A stretch of DNA of 64,000 nt from Rathayibacter caricis DSM 15933 (GTDB taxonomy: Bacteria; Actinomycetota; Actinomycetes; Actinomycetales; Microbacteriaceae): positions 558,001 through 622,000 of the forward strand of contig NZ_PZPL01000001.1 in assembly GCF_003044275.1 (NCBI RefSeq). The letters run 5' to 3'. This document shows, piece by piece, positions 33,896-43,317 of the stretch. The position numbers and the translations under genes were made by a program. The notes beneath the pieces were generated by a model, which was not told where the DNA came from, made no database searches, and was given only the letters and a program-made list of their open reading frames with translations. Numbering within the stretch: the stretch's first letter is position 1; each line of letters starts with the position of its first letter.

Positions 33896-35007
33896 CCGCT
33901 CCCGTGCGCATCGTCCAGGTCGGCGCGGGGGCGATGGGGCGCGCCTGGCTGCACGCACTGCGCGACTCGGCCGACGTCGAGCTGGTCGGCCTGGTCGACC
34001 TCGACACCGACCTGGCCGAGCGGGCCGCGGCGGAGGAGGGGGTCGCTCCGGTCGCGATCGGCACCTCCGTCGCCGAGGTCGCCACGCGCTCGGGCGCCGA
34101 CGCCGTGGTCAACGTGACGGTGCCTCGCGCGCACCTGCCCGTGAGCACGGAGGCGCTGTTCGCCGGGCTGCCGGTGCTCTGCGAGAAGCCGATCGCGCCG
34201 ACCGTCGCCGAGGCGCTCGTGCTCGCGGCGACCGCGGAGGCCTCGGGGCGGCTGCTGATGACCAGCCAGTCGCGCCGCTACTACGCCGCGATCGCCGCGT
34301 TCCGTGCGCAGGTCGCCGAGCTCGGGACCCTCGGCAGCGCCTCCGTCGAGTTCGCGAAGGCGCCGCACTTCGGCGGGTTCCGCGAGGAGATGCCGCACGT
34401 GCTGCTCGTCGACATGGCGATCCACGCGTTCGACGCGGCGCGGTACGTGCTCGACCGCGACCCGGTGTCGGTGTACTGCGAGGAGTACAACCCGGAGTGG
34501 AGCTGGTACGCCGACGGCGCGGCGGCGACCGCGGTGTTCGAGTTCGCCGGAGGGGTGCGCTTCACTTACACGGGCAGCTGGTGCGCCGACGGGTTCGAGA
34601 CGTCGTGGAACGGCAGCTGGCGCGTGAACGGCGCGGGCGGCACGGCGCGCTGGGACGGGGACGGGGCGCCGGAGCTGCAGGAGCGGGAGTCCGATTTCGC
34701 GCGGACCGGAGTGCTCGAGCCGGTGCCGGAGGAGATCCGCGGCTCGCTCGCCGAGTTCGTCTCCGCGCTGCGCACCGGGCGCACGCCCTCGGGCGAGGTG
34801 CACGCGAACGTGCGGAGCCTGGCGATGGTGGAGGCGGCGGTGCACTCCTCCGAGTCGGGCGCGCGCGTGCGGATCGACGACGTGCTGGAGGGCGCGTACG
34901 CCGAGGCGCTGGGGCTGGCGCGCGACGAGCGCGTGCGCTCCGCGCTGGCGGCGTGGGGGACGGCGGCCGCGGGACTCACGGCGGCCCCTCCCCTGCTGGT
35001 CGAGTAG
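33892..35007 (+). CDS. Gfo/Idh/MocA family oxidoreductase
   Basis: 371 residues. The N-terminal Rossmann motif [25 protein letters not shown] and the CEKPIAPT loop with its catalytic Lys are followed by the alpha/beta substrate domain, with [27 protein letters not shown] carrying the conserved His and Asp. It is probably an NAD(P)-dependent sugar dehydrogenase working with the ThuA protein, as in sucrose/trehalose 3-keto pathways (inference). The last four residues, LLVE, and the TAG stop are supplied by a family A palindromic repeat (CTGCTGGTCGAGTAG), so the native C-terminus was probably replaced. Confidence 0.9.
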   Translation: MTAPVRIVQVGAGAMGRAWLHALRDSADVELVGLVDLDTDLAERAAAEEGVAPVAIGTSVAEVATRSGADAVVNVTVPRAHLPVSTEALFAGLPVLCEKPIAPTVAEALVLAATAEASGRLLMTSQSRRYYAAIAAFRAQVAELGTLGSASVEFAKAPHFGGFREEMPHVLLVDMAIHAFDAARYVLDRDPVSVYCEEYNPEWSWYADGAAATAVFEFAGGVRFTYTGSWCADGFETSWNGSWRVNGAGGTARWDGDGAPELQERESDFARTGVLEPVPEEIRGSLAEFVSALRTGRTPSGEVHANVRSLAMVEAAVHSSESGARVRIDDVLEGAYAEALGLARDERVRSALAAWGTAAAGLTAAPPLLVE

Positions 35008-35225
35008 CCGCGCCGCGGCGTATCGAGACCCACCCACCTGGAGCACGGGGATCTCGATACGCCCACTCCGCGGGCTACTCGATCAGCGCGCATCAGAGCC
35101 CCCTCGCCCTCACAAGTAAGGCTGAGGAGACCGATCCGCCCGCGATCATCCGGATGCCCGTTCCCAGCCTTGGTTCCGACGCCCTCCGCTGGTCGAGTAG
35201 CGGCGCCGCGGAGCATCGAGACCCC
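34993..35225. repeat. Family A palindromic repeats, three units
   Basis: A forward unit at 34993-35031 begins inside the Gfo/Idh coding sequence, with stem GCCGC/GCGGC. A reverse unit lies at 35049-35088. A diverged forward unit at 35188-35225 reads GAGCATCGAG instead of GCGTATCGAG. No gene is supported from 35008 to 35328. Confidence 0.85.
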
Positions 35226-35328
35226 GCCCACCCCCGCGCAGGCACCGCGCGTTCACGTCGCGGCGACCGCGCGTTCACCCGGGCGGACCAGCGTGGACGG
35301 GTTCCTTTCGAACCCGCTCAGGAGACCC

Positions 35329-37890
35329 GTGCCCCGTCCTCATGCCCCCCGCCGCGCCGCCGGCGCCGCGATCGTCCTCACCCTCGCGAGCTGCACGCTC
35401 GGAGCCGCCCTGCCCGCCGCGGCGAGCGGCGACTCCTTCTTCACCCGCATCGCCACCGTGCCCGCGTACCTCAACGCCGCCGACCCGGCCGTCGACTCCG
35501 CCGTCGCCGAGATCTCGAGCGCGTCGCCCGACGGCCGCCTCGTCTACTCGACCGACTCGGCCGGCCAGCGCATCAACGTGCTCGACATCAGCGACCCCGA
35601 GTCGCCCGAGCCGCTCGGCGGCGTTGACGTCGGCGGAGAGCCGACCTCGGTCTACGCGACCGGCGAGTACGTCCTCGCGGTCGTCGACACGAGCGACGGC
35701 GACTTCGCGAACCCCTCCGGTCACGTGAGCGTGCTGCACGCCTCCGATCTCGCGCCTGTCGCGACGATCGAGCTCGGCGGACAGCCCGACTCGATCGACG
35801 TCACCACCGCCGGCGACACCGCGGTCATCGCGATCGAGAACCAGCGCGACGAGGAGTCCACCCCCGAGGGCGCCGAGGAGGGCGACCTGCCGCAGGCGCC
35901 CGCCGGCGAGCTCGTCATCATGGACCTGGCCGGGGACCCCTCGACCTGGGTCGCCGAGCACGTCTCCCTCACCGGACTCGCGGGCCTCGACACCCCCGAG
36001 GACCCCGAGCCCGAGTACGTCTCGATCAACCCCGCCGACACGGCCGTCGCCGTGACCCTGCAGGAGAACAACGCCGTCGCGATCGTCGACCTGGCCTCGC
36101 GCGAGGTCCTCACCTCCTACTCCGCGGGCACCGTCTCGGTCGACGGCATCGACACGCTCGACGACGACACGATCTCGCTCACCGGATCGATCACCGACGT
36201 CCCGCGCGAGCCCGACGCCATCGGCTGGGTCGGCGATGCGCACGTCGCGATCGCGAACGAGGGCGACTGGAAGGGCGGCACGCGCGGCTGGTCGATCCTC
36301 GACGCGGCCACCGGAGCGGTGCAGTGGGACGCGGGGAACACCTTCGACCACCTCGCCGTGAGCCTCGGCCTTTACCCCGACAAGCGCTCCGACGCGAAGG
36401 GCTCCGAGCCCGAGGGCCTGCTCTCGGCGACCTTCGACGGCGTGCCCTACGTCTTCGTCGGCGCCGAGCGCGCCAACTTCGTCGCGGTCTACGACGTCTC
36501 CGACCCGACTGCGCCGCGCCTCGTGCAGGCGCTGCCGTCGACGCCCGGTCCGGAGGGGCTGCTCGCCCTGCCCGAGCGCGACCTCCTCGTCGTCTCGAGC
36601 GAGACCGACGACGCCGAGGCGGCGCTGCGCGCGACCGTGCAGCTCTACGCGCTCGGCGCCTCCGCCCCCGCGTTCCCCACGCTCGTCTCGACCGAGGCCG
36701 ACGGATCGCCGCTGCCCTGGGGCGCTCTCTCGGGGCTCTCGACCGACCCGGCCGACGCCGACCGCCTCTACGCGGTGAGCGACAGCGCCTACGCGCCGAG
36801 CACGATCCACTCGATCGACACCTCCGTCACCCCCGCGGTGCTGGACGCGACGACGACCGTCACCGAGGCGGGTGAGCCGGCCGCCCTCGACCTCGAGGGC
36901 ATCGCGGCGCGCACCGGCGGCGGTTTCTGGGCCGTGACCGAGGGCGCGACCGGACCCGAGAACGCCCTGCTGCGCCTCGACGCGTCCGCCGCGGTGCTCG
37001 AGCGCATCGCGCTCCCCGCCGAGGTCGCCGAGGCGCTCGGCTCGCAGGGCTTCGAGGGCGTCACGATCGAGACCGGTGCCGAGGGCGAGATCGTCTGGAC
37101 CGCGCTGCAGCGCGAGGCCTCGATCGACGCGGACGGAGTGGTGCGCCTCGGCCGCTACGACGTCGCCGCCGACACCTGGAGCTTCTTCGGCTACCCCCTC
37201 GAGGCTCCGTCCGGAGTCGAGGGCGACTGGAACGGCCTCTCCGAGATCACCCTGACCCCGGCGGGCACGCTCGCCGTGATCGAGCGCGACAAGCGCAACG
37301 GTCCGGATGCGTCCCTCAAGGCCGTCTACACGGTCCCGCTCCCCACGGGCGCGGGTGCCGCGGTCGGCGAGGAGCTGCCGATGCTCGAGAAGACGCTCGC
37401 CGCCGACGTACTGCCGGCGCTCGAGGCGGGCGCCGGCTGGACCCAGGAGAAGCTCGAGGGGCTCGGCATCACGGGCTCGGGCGAGGTCTTCGTGGTCACG
37501 GACAACGACGCGGTCGACGACGCGAACGGCGAGACCGTGCTCGCGTCGCTCGGCTCGGCGGAGTCGGTCTTCGGCACGGCGGTCTCGCCGGAGCCGACGC
37601 CGGTGCCGACGGGCGAGCCGACCACGGCACCCACGGCCGAGCCCACCACGGAGCCGACGGTCGCGCCGACCGCGCAGCCCACCACGGCCCCGACCGCGGC
37701 CCCCACCGCCGCGCCGGCTCCGCACGCCACCACCCCGGCCGCGGCCGTCCCGCCGCGCACCCCGGCGAAGCCGACCGGCGGACTCGCCAGCACCGGCGTC
37801 GAGGGCGGCTGGCTCGCCGCCGCGGCCCTCGGCCTGCTGGCCGCCGGCGCCGTCGCGCTCGGACTCGGACGCCGCCGCACCGCGCGCTGA
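35329..37890 (+). CDS. Cell-wall-anchored beta-propeller, esterase-like phytase domain protein
   Basis: 853 residues. The signal peptide ends ALPAAASGDS. Residues ~35-440 form a propeller with repeated GRLVYSTDSAGQRINVLDIS, SEPEGLLSATFDGVPYVFVG and AERANFVAVYDVSDP blocks, as in choice-of-anchor-I-type proteins. Residues ~455-765 match esterase-like-phytase domains (GALSGLSTDPADADRLYAVSD, LDLEGIAAR, SQGFEGVTIE). A PT-repeat stretch follows, then a sorting signal: LASTG, hydrophobic helix, RRRTAR. LAxTG is the class E sortase motif. GTG start with CAGGAGA upstream. Likely a surface phosphatase- or phytase-like protein; no metal-site evidence decides the substrate. Confidence 0.82.
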   Translation: MPRPHAPRRAAGAAIVLTLASCTLGAALPAAASGDSFFTRIATVPAYLNAADPAVDSAVAEISSASPDGRLVYSTDSAGQRINVLDISDPESPEPLGGVDVGGEPTSVYATGEYVLAVVDTSDGDFANPSGHVSVLHASDLAPVATIELGGQPDSIDVTTAGDTAVIAIENQRDEESTPEGAEEGDLPQAPAGELVIMDLAGDPSTWVAEHVSLTGLAGLDTPEDPEPEYVSINPADTAVAVTLQENNAVAIVDLASREVLTSYSAGTVSVDGIDTLDDDTISLTGSITDVPREPDAIGWVGDAHVAIANEGDWKGGTRGWSILDAATGAVQWDAGNTFDHLAVSLGLYPDKRSDAKGSEPEGLLSATFDGVPYVFVGAERANFVAVYDVSDPTAPRLVQALPSTPGPEGLLALPERDLLVVSSETDDAEAALRATVQLYALGASAPAFPTLVSTEADGSPLPWGALSGLSTDPADADRLYAVSDSAYAPSTIHSIDTSVTPAVLDATTTVTEAGEPAALDLEGIAARTGGGFWAVTEGATGPENALLRLDASAAVLERIALPAEVAEALGSQGFEGVTIETGAEGEIVWTALQREASIDADGVVRLGRYDVAADTWSFFGYPLEAPSGVEGDWNGLSEITLTPAGTLAVIERDKRNGPDASLKAVYTVPLPTGAGAAVGEELPMLEKTLAADVLPALEAGAGWTQEKLEGLGITGSGEVFVVTDNDAVDDANGETVLASLGSAESVFGTAVSPEPTPVPTGEPTTAPTAEPTTEPTVAPTAQPTTAPTAAPTAAPAPHATTPAAAVPPRTPAKPTGGLASTGVEGGWLAAAALGLLAAGAVALGLGRRRTAR

Positions 37891-37902
37891 CTGCACTGAG
37901 CC

Positions 37903-37954
37903 GAGGAGCCGGCTCCCGCGAGACGCCCTGCGCGTCCTCGGGAGTCGGCTCCTC
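37903..37954 (+). terminator. 16-bp hairpin terminator behind the wall-anchored protein
   Basis: Arms GAGGAGCCGGCTCCCG (37903-37918) and CGGGAGTCGGCTCCTC (37939-37954) pair with a single mismatch, 12 bases after the stop. The left arm is itself self-complementary. There is no U tract. Confidence 0.65.
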
Positions 37955-37987
37955 CGTCGTCGAGGCGCCGATTCCGGCCGGCCCCGC

Positions 37988-38060
37988 GCAGAACATCAGC
38001 CGAGAAGGGGGTCTGTCGCCTGACAGCGGACAGACCCCTGGCGCAGCCGACGTTCCGCAG
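37988..38060. repeat. Family C nested palindrome
   Basis: Outer arms GCAGAACATCAGCC and CAGCCGACGTTCCGCAG enclose inner arms GGGGTCTGTC and GACAGACCCC around a CGCCTGACAGCG centre. It is about 75 bases upstream of the PucR start. Confidence 0.85.
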
Positions 38061-38134
38061 CACGCCGCCGCCGCGCCCGTAGTCTGGAGTCCCCGCCCGG
38101 TCGCGGGTCCGACGATCGAAGAGGCCGCCCCAGC

Positions 38135-39685
38135 GTGAACGTCCGCGAGCTCCTCACCCATCCCGAGCTCCAGCTGACCCTGGTGACCGGCGACGAGGTG
38201 CAGCTCTCGCGCGCGATCTCGGGCACCTACACGATCGACCTCCCCGATCCGGGCCGCTTCCTCTCCCCCGGCGACGTCGTGCTCACGAGCGCGCTGTGGA
38301 CCTCCGGCCGCGAGAGCGTCGAGCGGTTCGTCGGCCAGGTCGCCGATCGCGGGGTCGTGGCGATCGTCGTCGGCCTCATCGCCGTCGGCACGCTTCCCGC
38401 CGGCATGGCCGAGGTCTGTCGGCGGCACGGAGTCGCGCTGCTGACGGTCTCGCCCGAGGTCTCCTTCAAGACGATCGGCCAGACCGTCGCGGGGGTGCTC
38501 GCGCAGGCCGACCTGCCGACTCTCGGCCGCGACGCCCGCTTCGCCCGGCGCCTGCTCCAGGACCTCGCCGCGGACGAGGGCGTGCACGCCGCCCTCCGCG
38601 CCTTCTTCGAGGAGTTCGCGCACGGCAGCTGGGTGATCGACCGCTCCGGCGTCCTCGTCGCGTCGGCGGGCGGCATGCCGTCCCCCGCCGAGTCCGGATC
38701 GGCGTGGGACGCCTCGCTCGCCTCCTCCGACGACCGATGGGACGTCGCGCCCGGCAGCCGCACCCTGTCCCGCAAGGCCCTGTTCTCCTCCTCCGGTGAA
38801 CGGCTCGGCGTGCTCGTGGTGACCGGCGATCAGAGGGGCTGGTCGGAGGAGTCGGCCGACGCCGCCGATCTGCTCGCGAGCACCGTGGCCGGTCGCCTCG
38901 CGCTCGCCCGCCGCCGGGAGCAGGAGGCGGCGGGTCCGCTGCTCGATCTGCTCCGCGCCGTCGAGAACGACGAGCTGCCGGACGGCGAGGTCTCGGTGCG
39001 GCTGCGCCTGCTCGGGGCGCGGCTGGGAGCGCCTCTGCGGGTGGTGGTGGCCCGCTCGGACGATCCGTCGCTCCCTCCCGAGGCGCTGCTGCGGCCGCTG
39101 CGCGAGGCGGGCGAGCGCGAGCACGCTCTGGCCCTCGGCGGTGTGCTCGACGGAGGCGCGGTGCTGCTCCTGGGCGATCCGCACGACGAGGAGAGGCAGC
39201 CGGGGCCCGCCCTCCGCGCCGCCGTCGAGGCCGAGCCGTGGCTCCTGCGCGGACGCCGGGTGTCGATCGGCGTCGGTGACGGCTCCCGCTCCGTCGGGCA
39301 GCTCGGAGCCTCGCTGCTCGCCGCCCGCGCCCGGGCGACCGCGGCCGCCGGATCCTCCGCAGACCCCGTCACGGTGCTCGCGCACACGGTGCCGGTCTCG
39401 AGCGGCGCCCTGCTCGAGCTGATCTCGCCGCGCACCCGCGCCGCCTTCGCCCGGGAGGTGCTCGGCGAGCTGGTCCGCTACGACGACGAGCACCGCTCCG
39501 ACATGGTCGAGACCCTGCGCGTGTTCCTCGAGAGCGGAGGCGCGTGGCGCCGGGCCGCGGACCTCCTGCACCTGCACGCCAGCACCCTGCGCTACCGCGT
39601 GCAGCGCATCGAGGCGCTGACGGGCCGCGACCTCGGCTCGATGTCCGACCGCGTCGACCTGCACCTGGCACTGCGCTACCTCTGA
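38135..39685 (+). CDS. PucR-family transcriptional regulator
   Basis: 516 residues. The N-terminal purine-catabolism-regulator-like domain (~1-125: VRELLTHPELQLTLVTG, IDLPDPGRFLSPGDVVLTS) is followed by a GGDEF-like linker region and a C-terminal PucR helix-turn-helix (LRVFLESGGAWRRAADLLHLHASTLRYRVQRIEALTG). PucR regulators sense purine, allantoin or similar nitrogen metabolites. The next genes, on the opposite strand, encode an adenine-deaminase-like enzyme, amidohydrolase, RidA and an ABC importer, which it may control. Starts at GTG 38135 with GAAGAGG upstream. Confidence 0.9.
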   Translation: MNVRELLTHPELQLTLVTGDEVQLSRAISGTYTIDLPDPGRFLSPGDVVLTSALWTSGRESVERFVGQVADRGVVAIVVGLIAVGTLPAGMAEVCRRHGVALLTVSPEVSFKTIGQTVAGVLAQADLPTLGRDARFARRLLQDLAADEGVHAALRAFFEEFAHGSWVIDRSGVLVASAGGMPSPAESGSAWDASLASSDDRWDVAPGSRTLSRKALFSSSGERLGVLVVTGDQRGWSEESADAADLLASTVAGRLALARRREQEAAGPLLDLLRAVENDELPDGEVSVRLRLLGARLGAPLRVVVARSDDPSLPPEALLRPLREAGEREHALALGGVLDGGAVLLLGDPHDEERQPGPALRAAVEAEPWLLRGRRVSIGVGDGSRSVGQLGASLLAARARATAAAGSSADPVTVLAHTVPVSSGALLELISPRTRAAFAREVLGELVRYDDEHRSDMVETLRVFLESGGAWRRAADLLHLHASTLRYRVQRIEALTGRDLGSMSDRVDLHLALRYL

Positions 39686-39869
39686 GCGGGAGGCGAACCG
39701 CCCGAGGACTCTCCACGCAGCGCGGAACCCCGGGCCCCGTCGTGCGGGATCTCCCGGGGTTCACTTCCGGATCCACCGCGAGGGACCGACCGGGCGATTC
39801 TCACATGCCCCGCCACCCGCACGACGGGACCCGCCAGGGGGCGCTGCGGGTTCGGAACAGCCGGAGCCC

Positions 39870-40859
39870 CTACGCCGACGCCGCGTGCGCGTCGATCCGC
39901 GCGAGCAGCTCCTCCTGGACCTCGGGCGACGCCCACGAGCCGAGCACCGAGTTGCGCGCGAGCTGCACCAGCTCGTCGCGGGTGAAGCCCGCGCGGGACG
40001 CCAGCGCGAGGTAGTTGTCGGCGACGTACCCGCCGAAGTACGCCGGGTCGTCGGAGTTCACCGTCACCCGCACGCCGCGCTCGAGCAGCGCGCGCAGCTC
40101 CACCGCCTTCATGTCGCTCGAGACGAACGAGTTCGACAGCGGGCAGCAGGTCAGCGCGAGTCCGCGCTCGAGCACGCGCTCGACGAGCTCGGGAGCCTCG
40201 ACGATGTTCGTGCCGTGGTCGATCCGGTCGACGCCGATCTCCTCGAGCACCTGGCGCAGGTGCTCGACGCTGTTGGGCTGGTCGACGTCGCAGTGCATCG
40301 TCAGCCGGAGCCCCGCCTCGCGGGCGAGCGCGAACACCTCGCGGAACTTCGCCGGCGGGTTGCCGCGCTCGTCGGAGTCGAGCCCCACGCCGATCAGGCG
40401 GTCGGCGAACGGCAGCGCGCGCTCGAGCGTCTCGCGGGCGCTCTCGGCCGACAGGTCGCGCAGGAAGCAGAGGATGAGCCCCGCGTCGATCCCGAGCGCG
40501 GCCGCGTCGACGGCGGCGCGGTGGTAGCCGCCGATCACCGACTCGAACGGCACGCCCCGCGAGGTGTGCGCCTGCGGGTCGAAGAACACCTCGGCGCGCA
40601 CGACCCCGTCGGCGGCGGCGCGGCGGAAGTACTCCGTCGCCAGGTCGTAGAAGTCCTGCTCCTCGCGGAGCACGTCCATCGCCGGGTAGTAGACGGCGAG
40701 GAACGAGGCGAGCGAGTCGAAGTCGTACGAGAGCGCGGCGGGCACCGGCAGGCCGTTGCGCTCGGCGAGGCGCACGCGCAGATCCGGCTCGAGGGTGCCC
40801 TCGAGGTGCATGTGCAGCTCGGCCTTGGGCAGGCCGCGGACGAAGGAGTCGAGGGTCAC
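39870..40859 (-). CDS. Adenosine/adenine deaminase family protein, probably adenine aminohydrolase
   Basis: 329 residues, a TIM-barrel metal hydrolase. ELHMHLEGTLEP (His16, His18) starts the metal site, TMHCDVDQ gives the third His, RIDHGTN the catalytic His and TVNSDDPAYFGG the Asp pair. The segment GVGLDSDERGNPPAKF, with its conserved Glu, and the short N-terminus resemble adenine deaminases more than adenosine deaminases, so deamination of adenine to hypoxanthine is the best guess. GTG start. It lies downstream of the RidA gene, 14 bases after its stop, as the last gene of a seven-gene minus-strand operon. Confidence 0.87.
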   Translation of the reverse strand: MTLDSFVRGLPKAELHMHLEGTLEPDLRVRLAERNGLPVPAALSYDFDSLASFLAVYYPAMDVLREEQDFYDLATEYFRRAAADGVVRAEVFFDPQAHTSRGVPFESVIGGYHRAAVDAAALGIDAGLILCFLRDLSAESARETLERALPFADRLIGVGLDSDERGNPPAKFREVFALAREAGLRLTMHCDVDQPNSVEHLRQVLEEIGVDRIDHGTNIVEAPELVERVLERGLALTCCPLSNSFVSSDMKAVELRALLERGVRVTVNSDDPAYFGGYVADNYLALASRAGFTRDELVQLARNSVLGSWASPEVQEELLARIDAHAASA

Positions 40860-40873
40860 GGGGGCCTTCCTGT

Positions 40874-41263
40874 TCAGCGGGCCGTCGCGATGAAGTCCAT
40901 CGCGACGAGGGGTCCGGGCAGCGCCGCGCCGAGCACGGTGCGCGCGGGCGGATCGACGGGGAAGCGCTCGGCGTAGACGGCGGAGGAGGCGGCGAAGTCG
41001 CGCTCGAAGTCGGTGAGGATCATCGTGATCCGCACCACGTCGCCCAGATCCAGGCCGAACTCGGTGCCGAGCAGCCGTTCGATGTTGTCGAGCGCGGCGG
41101 CGGTCTGCGCCGCGACGCCCTCGGGGACCGAGCCGTCACCCGGCGCGAACGGTCCGATGGCGGATCCGTAGACCACTCCGTGCGCCTCGACCGCGTGGCT
41201 GTAGGCCCCGCGCGGCGCACCGAGCGCCTCGGCCGAGACGAACCGGCGGGGTGCGGCGGTCAT
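40874..41263 (-). CDS. RidA family protein (reactive enamine/imine deaminase)
   Basis: 129 residues of the YjgF/YER057c/UK114 fold. GVVYGSAIGPF, AAQTAAALDNIERLLGTEFGLDLGDVVRITMILTD, and PARTVLGAALPGPLVAMDFIATA with the anion-binding Arg are all in place. RidA proteins hydrolyse 2-aminoacrylate and other imines. Specialised homologues in catabolic operons hydrolyse pathway imines, which fits deaminating enzymes on both sides. The start overlaps the amidohydrolase stop (ATGA). Confidence 0.9.
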   Translation of the reverse strand: MTAAPRRFVSAEALGAPRGAYSHAVEAHGVVYGSAIGPFAPGDGSVPEGVAAQTAAALDNIERLLGTEFGLDLGDVVRITMILTDFERDFAASSAVYAERFPVDPPARTVLGAALPGPLVAMDFIATAR

Positions 41264-42468
41264 CGGAGCGATTCCGGCAGCGCGCCCGACACGACCCGGC
41301 CGCGGGACACGACGGCCACGATGCTCTCGGCCCGCAGGTCGTCGATGCTCTCCCACGGGCGCCCGTGCAGCACGACGAAGTCGGCGCCGAAGCCGGCCGC
41401 GAGCCGCCCGACGCGCGCGCCGAGTCCGACCACGGCGGCCGCGTCGGACGTCGCCGCGATCAGCGCGCGCTCCGAGCTCCAGCCGAACGCCATGCGCATC
41501 CGCCGCACCTCGTCGAGCTGCTCGCCCCAGTCGACGTAGACGCCGTTCGCGTCGGTGCCGAGCACGAAGCGCACCCCGGCCTCGCCCGCCGCGAGGAACC
41601 CGGCGTCGCGGGTGGCGACGACGTCCTGCGCCTTGAGCGACGCCTCCGGGGACGACGGCGCACGCCCGGCGGCGATCACGTCGTTGATGAAGAGGGTGGG
41701 AGCGACCGGCAGGTTCCGCTCGACGAGCGTCGCCCAGTGCTGCGGACCGATGGCGGTGCCGTGCTCGATCGAGTCGACGCCGAGCGCGAGCGCGCGGTCG
41801 AGGCCCTCGACGGAGTGCGTGTGCGCGGCGACGGGCATGCCCAGCGCGTGCGCCTCGTCGATCGTCGCGGCGATCTCGGCGTCGGTCTGGTTGCGCCAGC
41901 CGACCCGGTCGCCCATCGAGAGCACTCCGCCGCTCGTGTAGATCTTGATGCCGTCGGCTCCCGCCCGCGCCCAGGTGCGGACCAGCCGCCGGCACTCGTC
42001 GGGGCTGTCGGCGACGCGGTCGCGGTGCGGGTAGTGCGGAGGCACGAACAGGTCGCCGTGACCGGCCGTCATGCCGACCGCGCCGTGCGTGACGAGCCGC
42101 GGCCCGTCGGCGATGCCCTGCTCGAACATCCGCGCCACGGTCATCTGCAGCTCGTCGGCGCCGAGATCGCGCAGGGTCGTGACTCCGGCGCGGGCCGCCT
42201 TGCGCGCGTTGTTCGCGATGTGGAACACCCGCTCCTCGCGCGGGGTGATCAGCGGCCAGGAGGCGAAGTCGGCGGTGCCCGCGCCCGAGTAGGCGCCGAG
42301 GTGCACATGGGTGTCGACGAGGCCGGGGATGATCGAGAGGGCCTCCTCTCCGCCGTGCGCCTCGACGGGGTCGACGGAGACGATCTCGTCGCCGTGCCAC
42401 GCGAGGGCCGCCGTGCCGAGGGCGCGCCGCCCGTCCCAGATCGTGCCGGTGATGGTGTTGCCGCTCAT
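41260..42468 (-). CDS. Metal-dependent amidohydrolase
   Basis: 402 residues. Amidohydrolase superfamily subtype with GLVDTHVHLG (His54, His56), the Lys in DGIKIYTSGG, PVAAHTHS, SIEHGT and VLGTDANG (metal Asp). The small beta-sandwich is built from the two termini. Closest in shape to the imidazolonepropionase / Xaa-Pro-dipeptidase-like group. The substrate is unknown and is probably the compound imported by the adjacent ABC system. It follows the permease gene by nine bases. Confidence 0.88.
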   Translation of the reverse strand: MSGNTITGTIWDGRRALGTAALAWHGDEIVSVDPVEAHGGEEALSIIPGLVDTHVHLGAYSGAGTADFASWPLITPREERVFHIANNARKAARAGVTTLRDLGADELQMTVARMFEQGIADGPRLVTHGAVGMTAGHGDLFVPPHYPHRDRVADSPDECRRLVRTWARAGADGIKIYTSGGVLSMGDRVGWRNQTDAEIAATIDEAHALGMPVAAHTHSVEGLDRALALGVDSIEHGTAIGPQHWATLVERNLPVAPTLFINDVIAAGRAPSSPEASLKAQDVVATRDAGFLAAGEAGVRFVLGTDANGVYVDWGEQLDEVRRMRMAFGWSSERALIAATSDAAAVVGLGARVGRLAAGFGADFVVLHGRPWESIDDLRAESIVAVVSRGRVVSGALPESLR

Positions 42469-42477
42469 GCCGCTCCT

Positions 42478-43317
42478 CTAGTCCTGTCCGCCGAAGCGGA
42501 CGGCCGCCAGTCTCTCGCCGATCGCCACGACGGCGTAGGCCGCGACTCCCAGCGCCGTGATCACCGCGAGCGACGCCCACAGCTCGTCGTAGCGGAAGCC
42601 CGCCGAGGCGCGCTGCACCGCTCCGCCCAAGCCCTTGCCCGTGGCCAGCCACTCGGCCAGCATCGCGCCGCTCAGAGCGGAGGGGACAGCCACCTTGGCC
42701 GCCGCGAAGATCGCCGGCACCGCGGTGGGCAGGGCGACCTTGAGCAGCACGTCCAGCGGCGAGCCTCCGTAGACCGTCACCAGCTCGAACGACTCGCGCG
42801 AGAGCGAGCGCAGCCCGAACACCACGGTCACGAGCGCCGGGAAGAAGACGGCGACCGCTCCCACCACGGCGACCGCCGCGAGCCCGTTGCCGATCGCGAG
42901 CGTGATCAGCGGAGTGACCACGATCAGCGGCATCGACTTGAGCAGCATCGCGATCGGCATCACCGTGGCCTCGAGCGAGCGGACGAGCACGAAGAGCACC
43001 GCGATCGCGAGGGCGACGAGCATGCCCGCCGCGTAGCCGATCAGGGCGTCGAGCGCGGTGACGCCGAGGTTGCCGAAGACGACCGCGCGGTTCTCGGCGG
43101 CGTCGGCCTCGACGAAGAGGTAGGTCGCGACGTCGGTCGGCGTCTTGCCCAGGAGGGGCGAGATGTCGGCGATCGCGAGGAACGCGTACCAGAACGCGAT
43201 CGCGAGCACCGCGGCGATCGCGAGCGGGACGAGCTCGGCACGGACGATGCGGAGCGCGAGGCGCGGCGTGAGGTCGCGGTCGCGGGCGCGGCGAGCGGGA
43301 GTGCGCGTGGCGCTCAT
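42478..43317 (-). CDS. ABC transporter permease (SsuC/TauC/ThiX type), second
   Basis: 279 residues, six or so hydrophobic segments. The cytoplasmic EAA-like loop is SRESFELVTVYGGSPLDVLLKVALPTAVPAI, and the end FRYDELWASLAVITALGVAAYAVVAIGERL is typical of binding-protein-dependent permeases of the nitrate/sulfonate/thiamine-precursor class. ATG 43317 overlaps the previous permease stop. Confidence 0.9.
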   Translation of the reverse strand: MSATRTPARRARDRDLTPRLALRIVRAELVPLAIAAVLAIAFWYAFLAIADISPLLGKTPTDVATYLFVEADAAENRAVVFGNLGVTALDALIGYAAGMLVALAIAVLFVLVRSLEATVMPIAMLLKSMPLIVVTPLITLAIGNGLAAVAVVGAVAVFFPALVTVVFGLRSLSRESFELVTVYGGSPLDVLLKVALPTAVPAIFAAAKVAVPSALSGAMLAEWLATGKGLGGAVQRASAGFRYDELWASLAVITALGVAAYAVVAIGERLAAVRFGGQD

